DNA of 64,000 bases from JAAYCI01 sp031549285 (GCA_031549285.1 JAVBPZ010000015.1:43326-107325); one strand, 5' to 3'. Shown: positions 26,671-35,476, numbered from the stretch's first letter. Numbers and translations: made by a program. The notes: generated by a model not told the origin, from the letters alone.

Positions 26671-27990
26671 TTACTTTTCGTCGGCGTCAAACAGGTTGCG
26701 CTTGTCCAAAATGCGTTTGGATTTTCCCTCGCTGCGTTCTATGGAACCAGGCTCCATCAGCCGCAGTTTTATGGACAGGCCCAGTACCTGCTCAATAGAC
26801 TTGGCGATAGTGCGAGACAGTTCCTCTATCCGGCGCACCTCGTCGGAGACCAGCTCCGGTGAAAGCTCTACCTGTACCTCCAGCGTATCCAGGTTTCCGG
26901 TGCGCTCCACCACCAGCAGGTAGCGCGGCGCAATGCCCGGAATGCCCATGATGGCGGCCTCGACCTGGGACGGGAACACGTTTACCCCGCGAATAATGAG
27001 CATGTCGTCGGTACGCCCGCGCAGCCGGCGAATGCGCCGGTGGGTGCGCCCACAGGGACAGGGCTCCGGGATGATGGCGGTAAGGTCATGCGTGCGGTAC
27101 CGGATGGTGGGCATTCCTTCCTTGGATATGGTGGTAATGCACAACTCCCCCATTTCACCATCCGGTACAGGTTCGCTGGTGTCCGGGTCCAGTATCTCAA
27201 TGAAGAAGTGATCCTCCCACACGTGCAGGCCGTGGTGGCCCTCCATGCACTCCATACCCACGCCGGGGCCGATGGTCTCGGTAAGGCCGTAAATGTCCAG
27301 CGCCTGTATGTTCAGAAGTTTTTCAATCTCGTCCCGCATGCCCTCGGTCCAGGGCTCAGCACCAAAAATGCCGGTTTTTAACTGTAAGTTCTCCACATGG
27401 AAACCGTTGTCCCGCATGGTTTCGCCCAGCATCAGCGCATAAGACGGGGTGCAGGCAATAACAGTGGTGCCCAGGTCCTCCATCAGCATCAGCTGGCGGG
27501 CGGTGTTGCCGGCGGAAATGGGTACCACCTTGCCACCCATGCGCTCCACGCCGTAGTGCAGGCCCAGGCCACCGGTGAACAGGCCATAGCCATACGCCAC
27601 CTGTACTGTGTCCTGCCGCGTGACGTGCGCACAGCCCAGGCACCGGGCCACCACCTCGGACCAGACCAGCAGGTCGTGCCGGGTGTAGCCCGCCACAATG
27701 GGTTTCCCGGTGGTGCCGGACGACGCGTGGATGCGCACGATCTCGTCCTGTGGGGCGGCAAACAGGCCATAAGGGTAGTTGTCCCGCAGGTCGGTTTTTT
27801 CCGTGAAGGGCAACAGGCGGATGTCCTCCAGTGTTTTGATATCTTCCGGTACCAGGCCCCACTGCTGCATGCGCTCGCGGTAGACCGGCACGTTTTGGTA
27901 CACACGGCGGATGGTCTCCTGCAGGCGCGACAGCTGCAGCGCCTGCAACGACGCGCGGTCCATGGTTTCTACGGGTTTGTTCCAGTACAT
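26671..27990 (-). CDS. paaK: Phenylacetate-CoA ligase (aryl-acid AMP-forming CoA ligase)
   Basis: A 439-residue adenylate-forming enzyme making acyl-CoA from an aryl acid, ATP and CoA. AAGGATAG precedes the ATG. Seen are the AMP-binding loop ASSGTTGKPIVAGYT, IDIYGLTE-like LDIYGLTETIGPG, the RIRRLRGRTDDMLIIRGVNVFPSQVE hinge (broken here: RGRTDDMLIIRG, VNVFPSQVE), and the C-terminal Lys in ERSEGKSKRI. The length matches PaaK. With iorAB it would activate arylacetates arising from aromatic amino acids, or work in reverse to gain ATP from arylacetyl-CoA made by the oxidoreductase. Direction is an inference. Confidence 0.93.
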   Translation of the reverse strand: MYWNKPVETMDRASLQALQLSRLQETIRRVYQNVPVYRERMQQWGLVPEDIKTLEDIRLLPFTEKTDLRDNYPYGLFAAPQDEIVRIHASSGTTGKPIVAGYTRHDLLVWSEVVARCLGCAHVTRQDTVQVAYGYGLFTGGLGLHYGVERMGGKVVPISAGNTARQLMLMEDLGTTVIACTPSYALMLGETMRDNGFHVENLQLKTGIFGAEPWTEGMRDEIEKLLNIQALDIYGLTETIGPGVGMECMEGHHGLHVWEDHFFIEILDPDTSEPVPDGEMGELCITTISKEGMPTIRYRTHDLTAIIPEPCPCGRTHRRIRRLRGRTDDMLIIRGVNVFPSQVEAAIMGIPGIAPRYLLVVERTGNLDTLEVQVELSPELVSDEVRRIEELSRTIAKSIEQVLGLSIKLRLMEPGSIERSEGKSKRILDKRNLFDADEK

Positions 27991-28233
27991 GGTATCTATC
28001 CTTCCCTATCTTGCCTTTTGGTTTGGGCCTTCCATTCGGTATTATCATAAAGGGGGTTGTGCTCTATTTGGGTTTTGCGGTAGCCCTTTCTTTAAGGTTC
28101 CCACTGTGTTTCCCGTTTCAGGGTTTGGCGCGTAATGTTTTTTTGGACCACCGGATTATCCGGTCAAGCGTTTTACGGCAGCGGTTTGGGGTTCGTTCGG
28201 GGCTTAGCCCCGTCGCACATCCCCATCGCACAG

Positions 28234-28809
28234 TCATTGCGCGTACCCTGCCTCAAACGCGGCAATGTTCGCCTCGATAAACTTTGCCGGGGCGCAGGCA
28301 AACAGCGCTTCCAGCCACAGCTGTTTTTCAAACGGCAGCCGCGCCGCCAGCGCCCCCAACATAACGGTATTCATCGCTTTTTCGTTGCCGGCGGCACGCG
28401 CCAAAGGCAGCGCATCAACCGCAACCAGCTTACCCCCGGTTTTTTCGTTCAGGGTTTCTACAATACCCTCGGGGTATTTTGCCGCCCGCACAATGACCGG
28501 CAGCGGCATAATCTGCTGGGTGTTCATGATAAACGTTCCGCCCGGCTTCAGGTACGGCAGCGCGCGCAGCGCCTCCAGTTCCTCAAACGCCAGCACATAG
28601 TCGGCGCCGGCCTGCTCCACCAGCGGGGAGTATACCTTGTCGCCGAACCGCACATAGGTGATGACCGAGCCGCCGCGCTGGCTCATGCCATGCACCTCGC
28701 TCAGCTTTACATCCTTGCCCAGGGCCATGGCGATGTTGCCCAGCACCCGGCTGGCCAGCAGGGTGCCTTGCCCGCCCACGCCCACAATGACGATGTTTAA
28801 ATCTTCCAT
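28234..28809 (-). CDS. iorB: Indolepyruvate:ferredoxin oxidoreductase, beta subunit
   Basis: A 191-residue subunit of the thiamine-diphosphate enzyme that oxidises aryl-2-oxoacids to aryl-acetyl-CoA with ferredoxin. The ATG at 28809 follows the iorA stop by two bases, with GGAGGGTG inside the end of iorA. The start DLNIVIVGVGGQGTLLASRVLG is the characteristic gamma-domain fold of 2-oxoacid oxidoreductases; SEVHGMSQRGGSVITYVRFG is highly conserved. Couples translationally with iorA. The 243 bases between this gene and paaK hold a short palindrome (GGGGCTTAGCCCC near 28201) but no gene. Confidence 0.95.
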   Translation of the reverse strand: MEDLNIVIVGVGGQGTLLASRVLGNIAMALGKDVKLSEVHGMSQRGGSVITYVRFGDKVYSPLVEQAGADYVLAFEELEALRALPYLKPGGTFIMNTQQIMPLPVIVRAAKYPEGIVETLNEKTGGKLVAVDALPLARAAGNEKAMNTVMLGALAARLPFEKQLWLEALFACAPAKFIEANIAAFEAGYAQ

Positions 28810-28811
28810 CT

Positions 28812-30539
28812 TCAGCACCCTCCTTCAATAGCATCCTTCGGGCACACGCGCGGGCACAAGCCGCAACCGTTGCACAGGGCCTTGTTGATGGAAACAGACT
28901 TGTCCTCTGCCTGCATAATGGCAGGACACCCCAGGCGCATGCAGGCGCCGCACTGAATACATTTTTCGTCGTTCACGGCCAGCGGGGCGTCCCGCTTTTT
29001 CGTGAGCAGCGCGCACGGCCGCCGCGCAATGATGACCGACGGGGCCTGGCGCGCGGTTTCTTCTTTCAGAATGGCCTCCAGCTGTTTTTGGTCGAAGGGA
29101 TCCACCACTGAAATGTGCTGGATGCCAATGGCTCGGCACAGGTTTTCCAGATGCAGCTGGGTGGTTTGGTTGCCGTGGATATCCTCCCCGGTGGTAGGGT
29201 TCGGCTGTTGGCCGGTCATACCGGTGGTGGAGTTGTCCACAATGATGACAGTGGCGTTCGAGCGGTTGTACACCACGTCAATAAGGCCGGTGATGCCGGA
29301 ATGCACAAAGGTGGAGTCCCCAATGACTGCCACTGTTTTCTTTGCGAATTCTTCCCCGCGTGCTTTTTCCAGGCCCATGGCCATGCCGATGGACGCGCCC
29401 ATGCACACCACCGAATCCACCGCCGACAGCGGCGGCAGCGCGCCCAGCGTGTAGCAGCCGATGTCCGCCGCCACCGTGAGCTTCAGCTTGTTCAGCATAT
29501 GGAACAGGCCGCGATGCGGACAGCCGGGACACAGTACCGGCGGCCGGCCGGGAATGTGCTCGGTTTCAGCGGGGCCGGCGGCCGGCGCGCCGCCAAACAG
29601 CGTGGCAATCTTGCGCGCGAACAGCTCGCCCTGCAGGCCGGTGCGGTCCTTGCCGGAAACGGAAATGCCCATGGCTTTAATGGCGTCCTCGAAGAAAGGT
29701 TCCAATTCTTCTATCACATACAGTGTTTCCACACTGTCGGCGAACTCCCGGATGATGGTTTCATCCAGCGGGTACACCATACCCAGCTTCAACACCGAAG
29801 CATTCGGCAGGGCTTCTTTCACATATTCATAGGCAGAGCCGGAACAGATGACCCCCATCTTACGGTCGGCGTATTCGATGCGGTTCAGCCCCAGGGACGG
29901 CAGCTCCGCCAGCAACAGCTTTTCCCGTGCCTCTACTACCAGGTGGCGGCCACGCGCGTTGCCGGGCATCATCACGTATTTGGCCGGGTCTTTTTCATAG
30001 GGTTTCAGCTCATAGGCGGCCTTTTCGCCAGGCTGCACCAAACTGCGGGAATGCGCCACGCGGGTAACCAGGCGCAGCATGACCGGGGTATCATACGCTT
30101 CGCTCAATTCAAACGCGCGCTTGGTCATGGCCAGGCACTCGGTGCTGTCGGCCGGCTCCAGCATGGGGATGTGCGCGCTGCGCGCATAATAGCGGGAATC
30201 TTGCTCATTTTGCGAGGAGTGCATGCCGGGGTCATCCGCCACCACCAGCACCAAGCCGCCGCGCACGCCGGTATACGCCACGGTGAACAGCGGGTCCGCC
30301 GCCACGTTCACCCCCACGTGTTTCATGCAGCACAGCGCCCGCGCACCGCCCATGGACGCGCCGATGGCAACCTCCAGCGCTACTTTTTCGTTGGGGGACC
30401 ACTCGCTGTATACATCGCTGTAGTTCGCAATGGCCTCGGTAATTTCAGTAGAAGGGGTTCCGGGGTACGCCGTGGCGACGGTAACGCCCGCTTCCCACGC
30501 GCCCCGGGCAACCGCTTCGTTGCCTAGCATCAGTTCCAT
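28812..30539 (-). CDS. iorA: Indolepyruvate:ferredoxin oxidoreductase, alpha subunit
   Basis: A 575-residue catalytic subunit. The ATG at 30539 has AAGGAAGG six bases upstream. The N-terminal domain begins LMLGNEAVARGAWEAGV with TAYPGTPSTEITEAI; the thiamine-diphosphate-binding region is AVIGDSTFVHSGITGLIDVV followed by IIVDNSTTGMTG. Two C-terminal 4Fe-4S motifs, CIQCGACMRLGCP and CNGCGLCPRVCP, carry electrons to ferredoxin. All expected parts are present at the usual length. First gene of iorA-iorB-paaK-ACT, a fermentative module for aromatic amino acid breakdown in anaerobes. Confidence 0.96.
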   Translation of the reverse strand: MELMLGNEAVARGAWEAGVTVATAYPGTPSTEITEAIANYSDVYSEWSPNEKVALEVAIGASMGGARALCCMKHVGVNVAADPLFTVAYTGVRGGLVLVVADDPGMHSSQNEQDSRYYARSAHIPMLEPADSTECLAMTKRAFELSEAYDTPVMLRLVTRVAHSRSLVQPGEKAAYELKPYEKDPAKYVMMPGNARGRHLVVEAREKLLLAELPSLGLNRIEYADRKMGVICSGSAYEYVKEALPNASVLKLGMVYPLDETIIREFADSVETLYVIEELEPFFEDAIKAMGISVSGKDRTGLQGELFARKIATLFGGAPAAGPAETEHIPGRPPVLCPGCPHRGLFHMLNKLKLTVAADIGCYTLGALPPLSAVDSVVCMGASIGMAMGLEKARGEEFAKKTVAVIGDSTFVHSGITGLIDVVYNRSNATVIIVDNSTTGMTGQQPNPTTGEDIHGNQTTQLHLENLCRAIGIQHISVVDPFDQKQLEAILKEETARQAPSVIIARRPCALLTKKRDAPLAVNDEKCIQCGACMRLGCPAIMQAEDKSVSINKALCNGCGLCPRVCPKDAIEGGC

Positions 30540-30608
30540 TCGTTTCCTTCCTTTGCCCTGCGGCGCCCGCCTGAGCGAAGCCGCATCGTCATTTATTTGC
30601 ATTTAATT

Positions 30609-30632
30609 AGTATACATAAAACCAGTGAAAAA
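30609..30632 (-). promoter_or_regulatory. Candidate promoter of the iorA operon
   Basis: On the minus strand TATACT (30609-30614) is preceded by TG and, about 17 bases upstream, by a weak TTTTCT. It lies about 70 bases before iorA. Confidence 0.35.
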
Positions 30633-30696
30633 GAAAAGGGGCGGCGCGGCCGAGGCGTTTGAAAACACCGCGTTTTGTGCCATTTGTAAAAATGTG

Positions 30697-30725
30697 TTGT
30701 GCCGGGGAAGATTTGTCACTATAAT
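30697..30725 (+). promoter_or_regulatory. Promoter of the YczE-like gene
   Basis: TTGTGC (30697-30702), a 17-base spacer and a perfect TATAAT (30720-30725), about 110 bases before the start at 30835. Confidence 0.5.
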
Positions 30726-30834
30726 GGAATGCAAAGGGAAAACCCGGACCGGATGGTGGCTGTGCCGCCGCGTTTGGGTTTTGGCGGCCGCTGCTTCGGC
30801 GGCGCCGCAAGTATCTGTGGAGAGAAGGGCAATC

Positions 30835-31578
30835 ATGAAGCTGTTTTATCGGGTTATGTTCTACATCGTCGGGCAGTTTATACTGGCCATGGGGGTGGCT
30901 TTTGCGGCAAACTCTCACCTGGGTGTCTCGCCGGTCAACTCGTTTCCGTTTGCTATTAGCGCGGTCACCGGCATTCGGGCCGGCATCTGTGTTTCCATCG
31001 TTTTTTCTATTTATGTTCTGCTGCAGATGGTTATTTTGCGCAAGGACTTTCAGACAAAAAACCTGCTGCAGGTTACCTATGCGTTCATCTTTGGCTATTT
31101 TGTAGACCTGTCCAAGGCGCTTTTGGGAACCTTTTCCCTGGCCGATGTAATGCCGGCTGGCTTCGCCTATTTTGGCCAGCTGCTCATGCTGGCTATCAGC
31201 ATCGTGCTCATCGCTTTTGGGCTGTCGCTGTATCTGGGCGCAGATATCGTACCCATGCCGATGGAAGGAATGACCCTGGCCATTGTGAAAAAACTGAACA
31301 ACAAAATCACCTTCCACAACCTGAAAATCATCCTGGACTGCGCCAGTGTGCTGATGGCGATTCTGGTGCTGCTGGTGGGGCTGGGCTTTTCCGCCGGGTT
31401 TGCCACCGGTGTGGTGCGGGAAGGAACCGTTGTCACCGCGCTGACCGTGGGGCCGGTGATGGGCCTGATTGCCAAATTCCTGAAACCCTGGCAGCAGCGG
31501 CTCTGCTTCACCCTGCCGGAGGACGCCAAGGAAGTGGCAGAAGTGGACGCGATGGAAAACGATCTGGAATATGAATAA
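30835..31578 (+). CDS. YczE/YyaS/YitT-family membrane protein
   Basis: A 247-residue membrane protein with about five or six helices. GAGAAGGGC lies five bases before the ATG; the longer open frame upstream is low-complexity and lacks a site. The start FYIVGQFILAMGVAFAANSHLGVSPVNSFPF is typical (family signature GVSPVNSFPF), as is FGLSLYLGADIVPMPMEGM. The family is widespread in Firmicutes without an assigned activity; YczE of Bacillus affects surfactin production. Monocistronic, divergent from iorA. Confidence 0.82.
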   Translation: MKLFYRVMFYIVGQFILAMGVAFAANSHLGVSPVNSFPFAISAVTGIRAGICVSIVFSIYVLLQMVILRKDFQTKNLLQVTYAFIFGYFVDLSKALLGTFSLADVMPAGFAYFGQLLMLAISIVLIAFGLSLYLGADIVPMPMEGMTLAIVKKLNNKITFHNLKIILDCASVLMAILVLLVGLGFSAGFATGVVREGTVVTALTVGPVMGLIAKFLKPWQQRLCFTLPEDAKEVAEVDAMENDLEYE

Positions 31579-31620
31579 ATACCAACATACCCCAGGGCAA
31601 GCCCTGGGGTATGTTGGTAT
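31579..31620. terminator. 20-bp perfect hairpin directly at the stop codon
   Basis: The arms 31579-31598 and 31601-31620 are perfectly complementary with a two-base gap (AA). The hairpin begins on the base after the TAA of the YczE-like gene. No T run follows, so its role may be RNA protection rather than termination. Confidence 0.6.
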
Positions 31621-31699
31621 TCCCGGCCTGCCTTGCGCAAGGCGGGCGAAAGTTTCCTTTCGCGCGACATTCGCTTCGTTGGCCAATACTCCTACTTTT

Positions 31700-31726
31700 C
31701 GCCCGCTTTGCGCGGGCGATTTTTTA
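31700..31726 (+). terminator. Terminator of the YczE-like gene
   Basis: CGCCCGC (31700-31706) pairs with GCGGGCG (31712-31718), followed by ATTTTTTATT. The 5' arm and preceding CTTTT can instead pair with GCAAGGCGGGCGAAAG (about 31636-31651), so two alternative folds exist. Confidence 0.7.
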
Positions 31727-31760
31727 TTATACCGCACAGCAGCGCGCCGCCTTGGCCTTT

Positions 31761-32615
31761 TTACACACCCAGCTCCTGCGCCAGCGCGTTCCGCATCACC
31801 TCTACCGGCGCCGGGCAGCCCGTCCACAGTGTGAAGCTGACCGCCCCCTGGTTTATCAGCATAGAAAACCCGTCCAGCGTTCGGCAGCCTTTCTCCGCGG
31901 CTGCTTTCAGGAATGGCGTTTGCACCGGGTTGTGCACGCCGTCGCATACAATGATGCCGTCGTGCAATGTGGCATAGTCTATGTTGGGTTTGTTTGGGTC
32001 CGGATACATGCCCACGCTGGTGGCATTTACCAGGATGTTTGTCCCCGGCGGCACCGCGAAAGCACCGTCCCACGGAACGTATTCCGCATTTGCGGCGGTT
32101 TTGCGGTTTAGCATATCCACCAGCGCCTGGCCGCGCTGCGCGTTTCTGTTCACCACCTGGATATGCGAAACCCCTGCGCCGGCCAGCTCCACCGTCATGG
32201 CACGGGCTGCGCCGCCTGCCCCCAGTATGACAACCCGCTGTCCCGCCAGCGGAATGCCGGCGTCGATCAACGAAGTAATAAACCCTTTCCCGTCGGTGTT
32301 TTCCCCATATGTTTCGCCGTCTTTCAGATAGATGGTGTTCACAGCACCCATAAGCGCGGCGGTCTCGGATACGTGGTCCAGATACGGCAGCACCGCTACC
32401 TTGTGTGGAATGGTAATGTGGGTTCCCTTCATGTTGAACGCTTTCAGGGCTTTTATAGCGGTTTCCAGATCCTGCGGATATACCAGCGTGGTGTTGTAGC
32501 GGTAGTTCAGGCCCAGCGCCTTAAAGGCAGCCTCCATGATAACCACGGTGGCATTTTCGTCTACCGGGCAGCCAAACAGCCCTATTAGCTCACTTCTATA
32601 ATTTTTAGTCGGCAT
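31761..32615 (-). CDS. aroE: Shikimate dehydrogenase-family protein with altered substrate loop
   Basis: A 284-residue NAD(P)-dependent dehydrogenase. AAGGAG lies eleven bases before the ATG at 32615. Family motifs: catalytic Lys72 in HITIPHKVAVLP, Asp in GENTDGKGF, the dinucleotide loop GAGGAARAM, and LVNATSVGMYPDP. The loop that in AroE reads HSxSP, with two serines binding shikimate, is here CPVDENATVVIMEAAF (residues 16-31), so both serines are absent. This marks a distinct clostridial subgroup. It lies 45 bases behind rbsK in an rbsD-rbsK operon, not with aromatic biosynthesis genes, so it may act on another polyol or cyclitol acid. It could still be the housekeeping enzyme. Confidence 0.82.
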   Translation of the reverse strand: MPTKNYRSELIGLFGCPVDENATVVIMEAAFKALGLNYRYNTTLVYPQDLETAIKALKAFNMKGTHITIPHKVAVLPYLDHVSETAALMGAVNTIYLKDGETYGENTDGKGFITSLIDAGIPLAGQRVVILGAGGAARAMTVELAGAGVSHIQVVNRNAQRGQALVDMLNRKTAANAEYVPWDGAFAVPPGTNILVNATSVGMYPDPNKPNIDYATLHDGIIVCDGVHNPVQTPFLKAAAEKGCRTLDGFSMLINQGAVSFTLWTGCPAPVEVMRNALAQELGV

Positions 32616-32660
32616 ACCAGCCCACACTCCTTTTTAAACTGTTGCTTGGTTGCGCTTTCT

Positions 32661-33575
32661 TTACAGTGGAAAGTTTTTTTGATACGCTGTGAACTGCTCA
32701 TAAGACGGCATGGAGCTTTGCGCGCCCGCATGCTGGATGGAATAGGATGCAACCATTTGTCCGTACATAATAGCTGCGGCCATGTCCCGGTTTTTCCCGT
32801 ATGCCACCGCAAAGCCGCCCAGAAAACTGTCCCCCGCGGCGGTAGTGTCCACGGCGGTTGTTTGAAACGCGGGAAAAACATGTTCGGTTTTCCCGTCCGC
32901 CAGGAACACCCCCTCCCGGCCCATGGTAACAATGACCGCCCGGGCGCCTTGCGCCCGCAACAGCTGCGCCGCCTGCGCGATGCTTTCTATGGAATGGCAC
33001 CGCACCCCGGTCAGGTGCGACAGCTCATGTTCATTGGGCACCAGGATATCGGTGGCGCGCAGCATTTCCTCGGATATTTTTTCCGCCGGGGCGGGGTTCA
33101 GTATCGTTGTTTTGTTCCAGGATTTTGCCAGCCGGAACGCATATTCCGTGGCGGCTACCGGTGTTTCCTGCTGTGCCAACAGGATGTCGCAGTTTTTTAT
33201 GGCGTCCGCATGACGGTCGACATAGGCGGTGTCGATATCAAAATTCGCCCCCGGCACAACGATGATGCTGTTCTGGCCGGCGGCGTCCACGCTGATGGCG
33301 GCGGTGCCGGTAGAGGCATCGCTTCTTTCGATGCGCGCAACATCCACGCCGGCCTTTGCCATTTCACTCAGCAAAAAATCGCCGTGGCCATCGCTGCCCA
33401 CCCGGCCCAAAAAGCAAACGTCCGCTTTCAGTTTGGCTGCGCACACCGCCTGGTTGGCGCCTTTGCCGCCGGCGTAGGTGGCAAAGCTTTTCCCGATGAC
33501 CGTCTCCCCCACGCCCGGAATCCTGGCCGTGGTGGTGGTCAGGTCAATATTGATACTGCCCAAAACAAGTAACAT
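32661..33575 (-). CDS. rbsK: Ribokinase
   Basis: A 304-residue PfkB-family kinase converting ribose to ribose 5-phosphate. The N-terminal signature is TYAGGKGANQAVCAAKL with VCFLGRVGSDGHG; the C-terminal signature is AVDTTAAGDSFLGGFAVAYG with the catalytic Asp. Length and N-terminal GSINIDL match ribokinase closely. The ATG at 33575 is chosen, though its ribosome binding site is weak; translation may depend on rbsD upstream. Follows rbsD by 70 bases. Confidence 0.92.
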   Translation of the reverse strand: MLLVLGSINIDLTTTTARIPGVGETVIGKSFATYAGGKGANQAVCAAKLKADVCFLGRVGSDGHGDFLLSEMAKAGVDVARIERSDASTGTAAISVDAAGQNSIIVVPGANFDIDTAYVDRHADAIKNCDILLAQQETPVAATEYAFRLAKSWNKTTILNPAPAEKISEEMLRATDILVPNEHELSHLTGVRCHSIESIAQAAQLLRAQGARAVIVTMGREGVFLADGKTEHVFPAFQTTAVDTTAAGDSFLGGFAVAYGKNRDMAAAIMYGQMVASYSIQHAGAQSSMPSYEQFTAYQKNFPL

Positions 33576-33645
33576 GTGTACCACTCATTTCTTATGGGGT
33601 TTTATGGGCAACGAAGCAAGGTTGCGCAAAATCACTTTTTCAGCC

Positions 33646-34047
33646 TTAGAACGTAACGCCGGAGGTGAGAATAATATTTGCATAGGGGGTTGTTTCGCCG
33701 GTACGAATAACCGCCGCGGACTGTTCGGTCCTTTTTTTGAACTGCTCGTGTTTTACATACTCTACGGCCACTTCGCCGGGCGCAAACCGCTGCAATATTT
33801 GCTCCCGTAACGCGGGTGCTTTGTCGTTAATTTCCTCTGCCAGTGTTATTTTTTCCACCTTTATCTCGGTCAACACGGCATCCAACACCTGCAAAAAGGT
33901 GGGAATCCCTTTGGCCACCGCCAGGTCGATGCGTTTCACATCTTTTGGCACCGGCAGCCCCGCGTCACCAATGGTTAGCGTTTGTGTGTGGCCCAGCTTT
34001 GCTATTTCATAGCTTATTTCGGCATTCAGCAACTCGCTTTTTTTCAT
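33646..34047 (-). CDS. rbsD: D-ribose pyranase
   Basis: A 133-residue enzyme interconverting ribose pyranose and furanose forms so that ribokinase can act. GGGAGGGTG lies six bases before the ATG. The N-terminus MKKSELLNAEISYEIAKLGHTQTLTIGDAG contains catalytic His20 and the DAG motif (shown with family spacing); PVPKDVKRIDLAVAKGIP follows. Full family length. First gene of rbsD-rbsK-aroE; no ribose transporter is adjacent, although the ABC system at 12.9-18.0 kb belongs to a related transporter class. Confidence 0.94.
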   Translation of the reverse strand: MKKSELLNAEISYEIAKLGHTQTLTIGDAGLPVPKDVKRIDLAVAKGIPTFLQVLDAVLTEIKVEKITLAEEINDKAPALREQILQRFAPGEVAVEYVKHEQFKKRTEQSAAVIRTGETTPYANIILTSGVTF

Positions 34048-34149
34048 TTCTTCACCCTCCCAGAAATATTGTCCCCTTCATTTTAACACGGATTCTGTGT
34101 AGGGGAAAGAGCGCACCGCTATGTAAATTACTTCTTTGGTATTTGCCAC

Positions 34150-34178
34150 TTGCCCCGCCGCGGCAAAACCTATATAAT
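34150..34178 (+). promoter_or_regulatory. Promoter of the BTAD regulator
   Basis: TTGCCC (34150-34155), a 17-base spacer and a perfect TATAAT (34173-34178), about 65 bases before the start. Confidence 0.6.
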
Positions 34179-34245
34179 ATGGGTAGTGGGCCCGTGGGGT
34201 CTTTTTTTGCCACCGCCACAAACGCCGGGAAGGAGAATGTCTGCG

Positions 34246-35469
34246 ATGGAACAGGCAAACCAGCTTTCGTATGATCAGCCGGTCTATGTGCAGTTTTTTG
34301 GTCATTTCCGCGTTACGGTGGACGGGCATGTCATAAATGAGTCTTCCTCCCGCACCCGGCGGCCGTGGAGCCTGTTGCAGTATTTGATTGTTTCGCGGCA
34401 GAAAACCATCTCGCGCCAGCAGTTAATGGAAGCCTTGTGGCCGGACGGCGGCAGCGACCAGCCGGAAAAGGCCCTGAAAAACCTGGTATACCGCGTGCGA
34501 ACCTATTTCGCCGAGATGGGGGTCCCGTTTGCGCAGGATGTTATCCTTTACAAAAACAGCAACTACTACCTGAACAACAACATCCCGTGGATTATTGACT
34601 TTGAGCAGTTTGAAGAATATTTCCGCCACGCATCGGAAGCAAATCTGCCTGCGGGAGAGCGGATAGCGAACTATAAAAAAGCCATCGACCTGTACCAGGG
34701 CGATTTTTTGGCGGAGCATACCTATGAGGACTGGATTTTACCGTTCAATGCTTATTATCACTCCCTGTTTTTGAAATGTGTGGAAAAGGTTCTGCCGTTG
34801 CTGGAAAAGGAAAACCTGTACGAGGATATTGAGGATGTGTGCAGCCGGGCGCTGACGGTGGACAAATATGCCGAGCCAATGCACCTGGCCTATATGCAGG
34901 CGCTGATTGCCCAAAACAAAAAAAATGCCGCGGCATCGTATTACGACAGCATTGCGGATATGTTCTTCCGGGAGCTGGGGGTTATTCCGGGCGAGGAACT
35001 GCAGCAGCTGTATAGCGAAATCAGCCAGGTGGCGGACTATGTGCAGACCGATCTGCACCTGATAAAGGAAAAAATGAACGAGCGGGAATATTCCAACGAC
35101 GCATTTTACTGTGATTTTGAAATATTCCGCAACCTGTACCGTTTGGAGGCCCGCACCGCCGAGCGCGCGGGACAGTCGGTGTTCATTGGGCTGTTCACCC
35201 TGACTGACAAGGTCGGCTCCCCACCGGAGGCAGAGATGCTGAACAAATCCATGGCACTGCTGTTGGAGGCTATTCACAGTGGGCTGCGCCGGGGCGACGT
35301 GGTGTCACGCTACAGCCTGTCACAGTATATTTTAATGTTGCCCACCATCACGGTGGAAAACGGCGAGATGGTGCTGCGGCGGGTGTCTAAAAAGTTTGAG
35401 CGCACCGTTCCGTTCGACTCCATCCGCCTGGATGCACGCATTCAGCCACTGGATCCTTTCTCTGATTAG
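34246..35469 (+). CDS. SARP-like transcriptional regulator (winged helix plus BTAD domain)
   Basis: A 407-residue predicted activator. The ATG at 34246 is preceded by GGAAGGAG ten bases upstream; an ATG nine bases earlier is too close. Residues about 10-110 form an OmpR-type winged helix beginning VYVQFFGHFRVTVDG, with SRQQLMEALWPDG and ALKNLVYRVRTYF; residues about 110-270 form the helical BTAD repeat region (VCSRALTVDKYAEPMHLAYMQALIA). The C-terminal 130 residues are not recognised. Most characterised SARPs control antibiotic clusters in actinobacteria; no such cluster is present here. Followed by its own terminator and an uncharacterised gene. Confidence 0.85.
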   Translation: MEQANQLSYDQPVYVQFFGHFRVTVDGHVINESSSRTRRPWSLLQYLIVSRQKTISRQQLMEALWPDGGSDQPEKALKNLVYRVRTYFAEMGVPFAQDVILYKNSNYYLNNNIPWIIDFEQFEEYFRHASEANLPAGERIANYKKAIDLYQGDFLAEHTYEDWILPFNAYYHSLFLKCVEKVLPLLEKENLYEDIEDVCSRALTVDKYAEPMHLAYMQALIAQNKKNAAASYYDSIADMFFRELGVIPGEELQQLYSEISQVADYVQTDLHLIKEKMNEREYSNDAFYCDFEIFRNLYRLEARTAERAGQSVFIGLFTLTDKVGSPPEAEMLNKSMALLLEAIHSGLRRGDVVSRYSLSQYILMLPTITVENGEMVLRRVSKKFERTVPFDSIRLDARIQPLDPFSD

Positions 35470-35476
35470 CTTTCCC

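Noticed and set aside
28019..28233. A small gene between paaK and iorB
   Set aside because: Open frames there lack a ribosome binding site and show no coding character; the gap is inside an operon.
29115..30527. 470-codon open frame on the plus strand
   Set aside because: Antisense to iorA, which has thiamine-diphosphate and iron-sulfur motifs in the other strand.
30607..32073. 488-codon open frame on the minus strand
   Set aside because: Overlaps the YczE-like gene on the opposite strand and aroE in another frame, both of which show clear family motifs.
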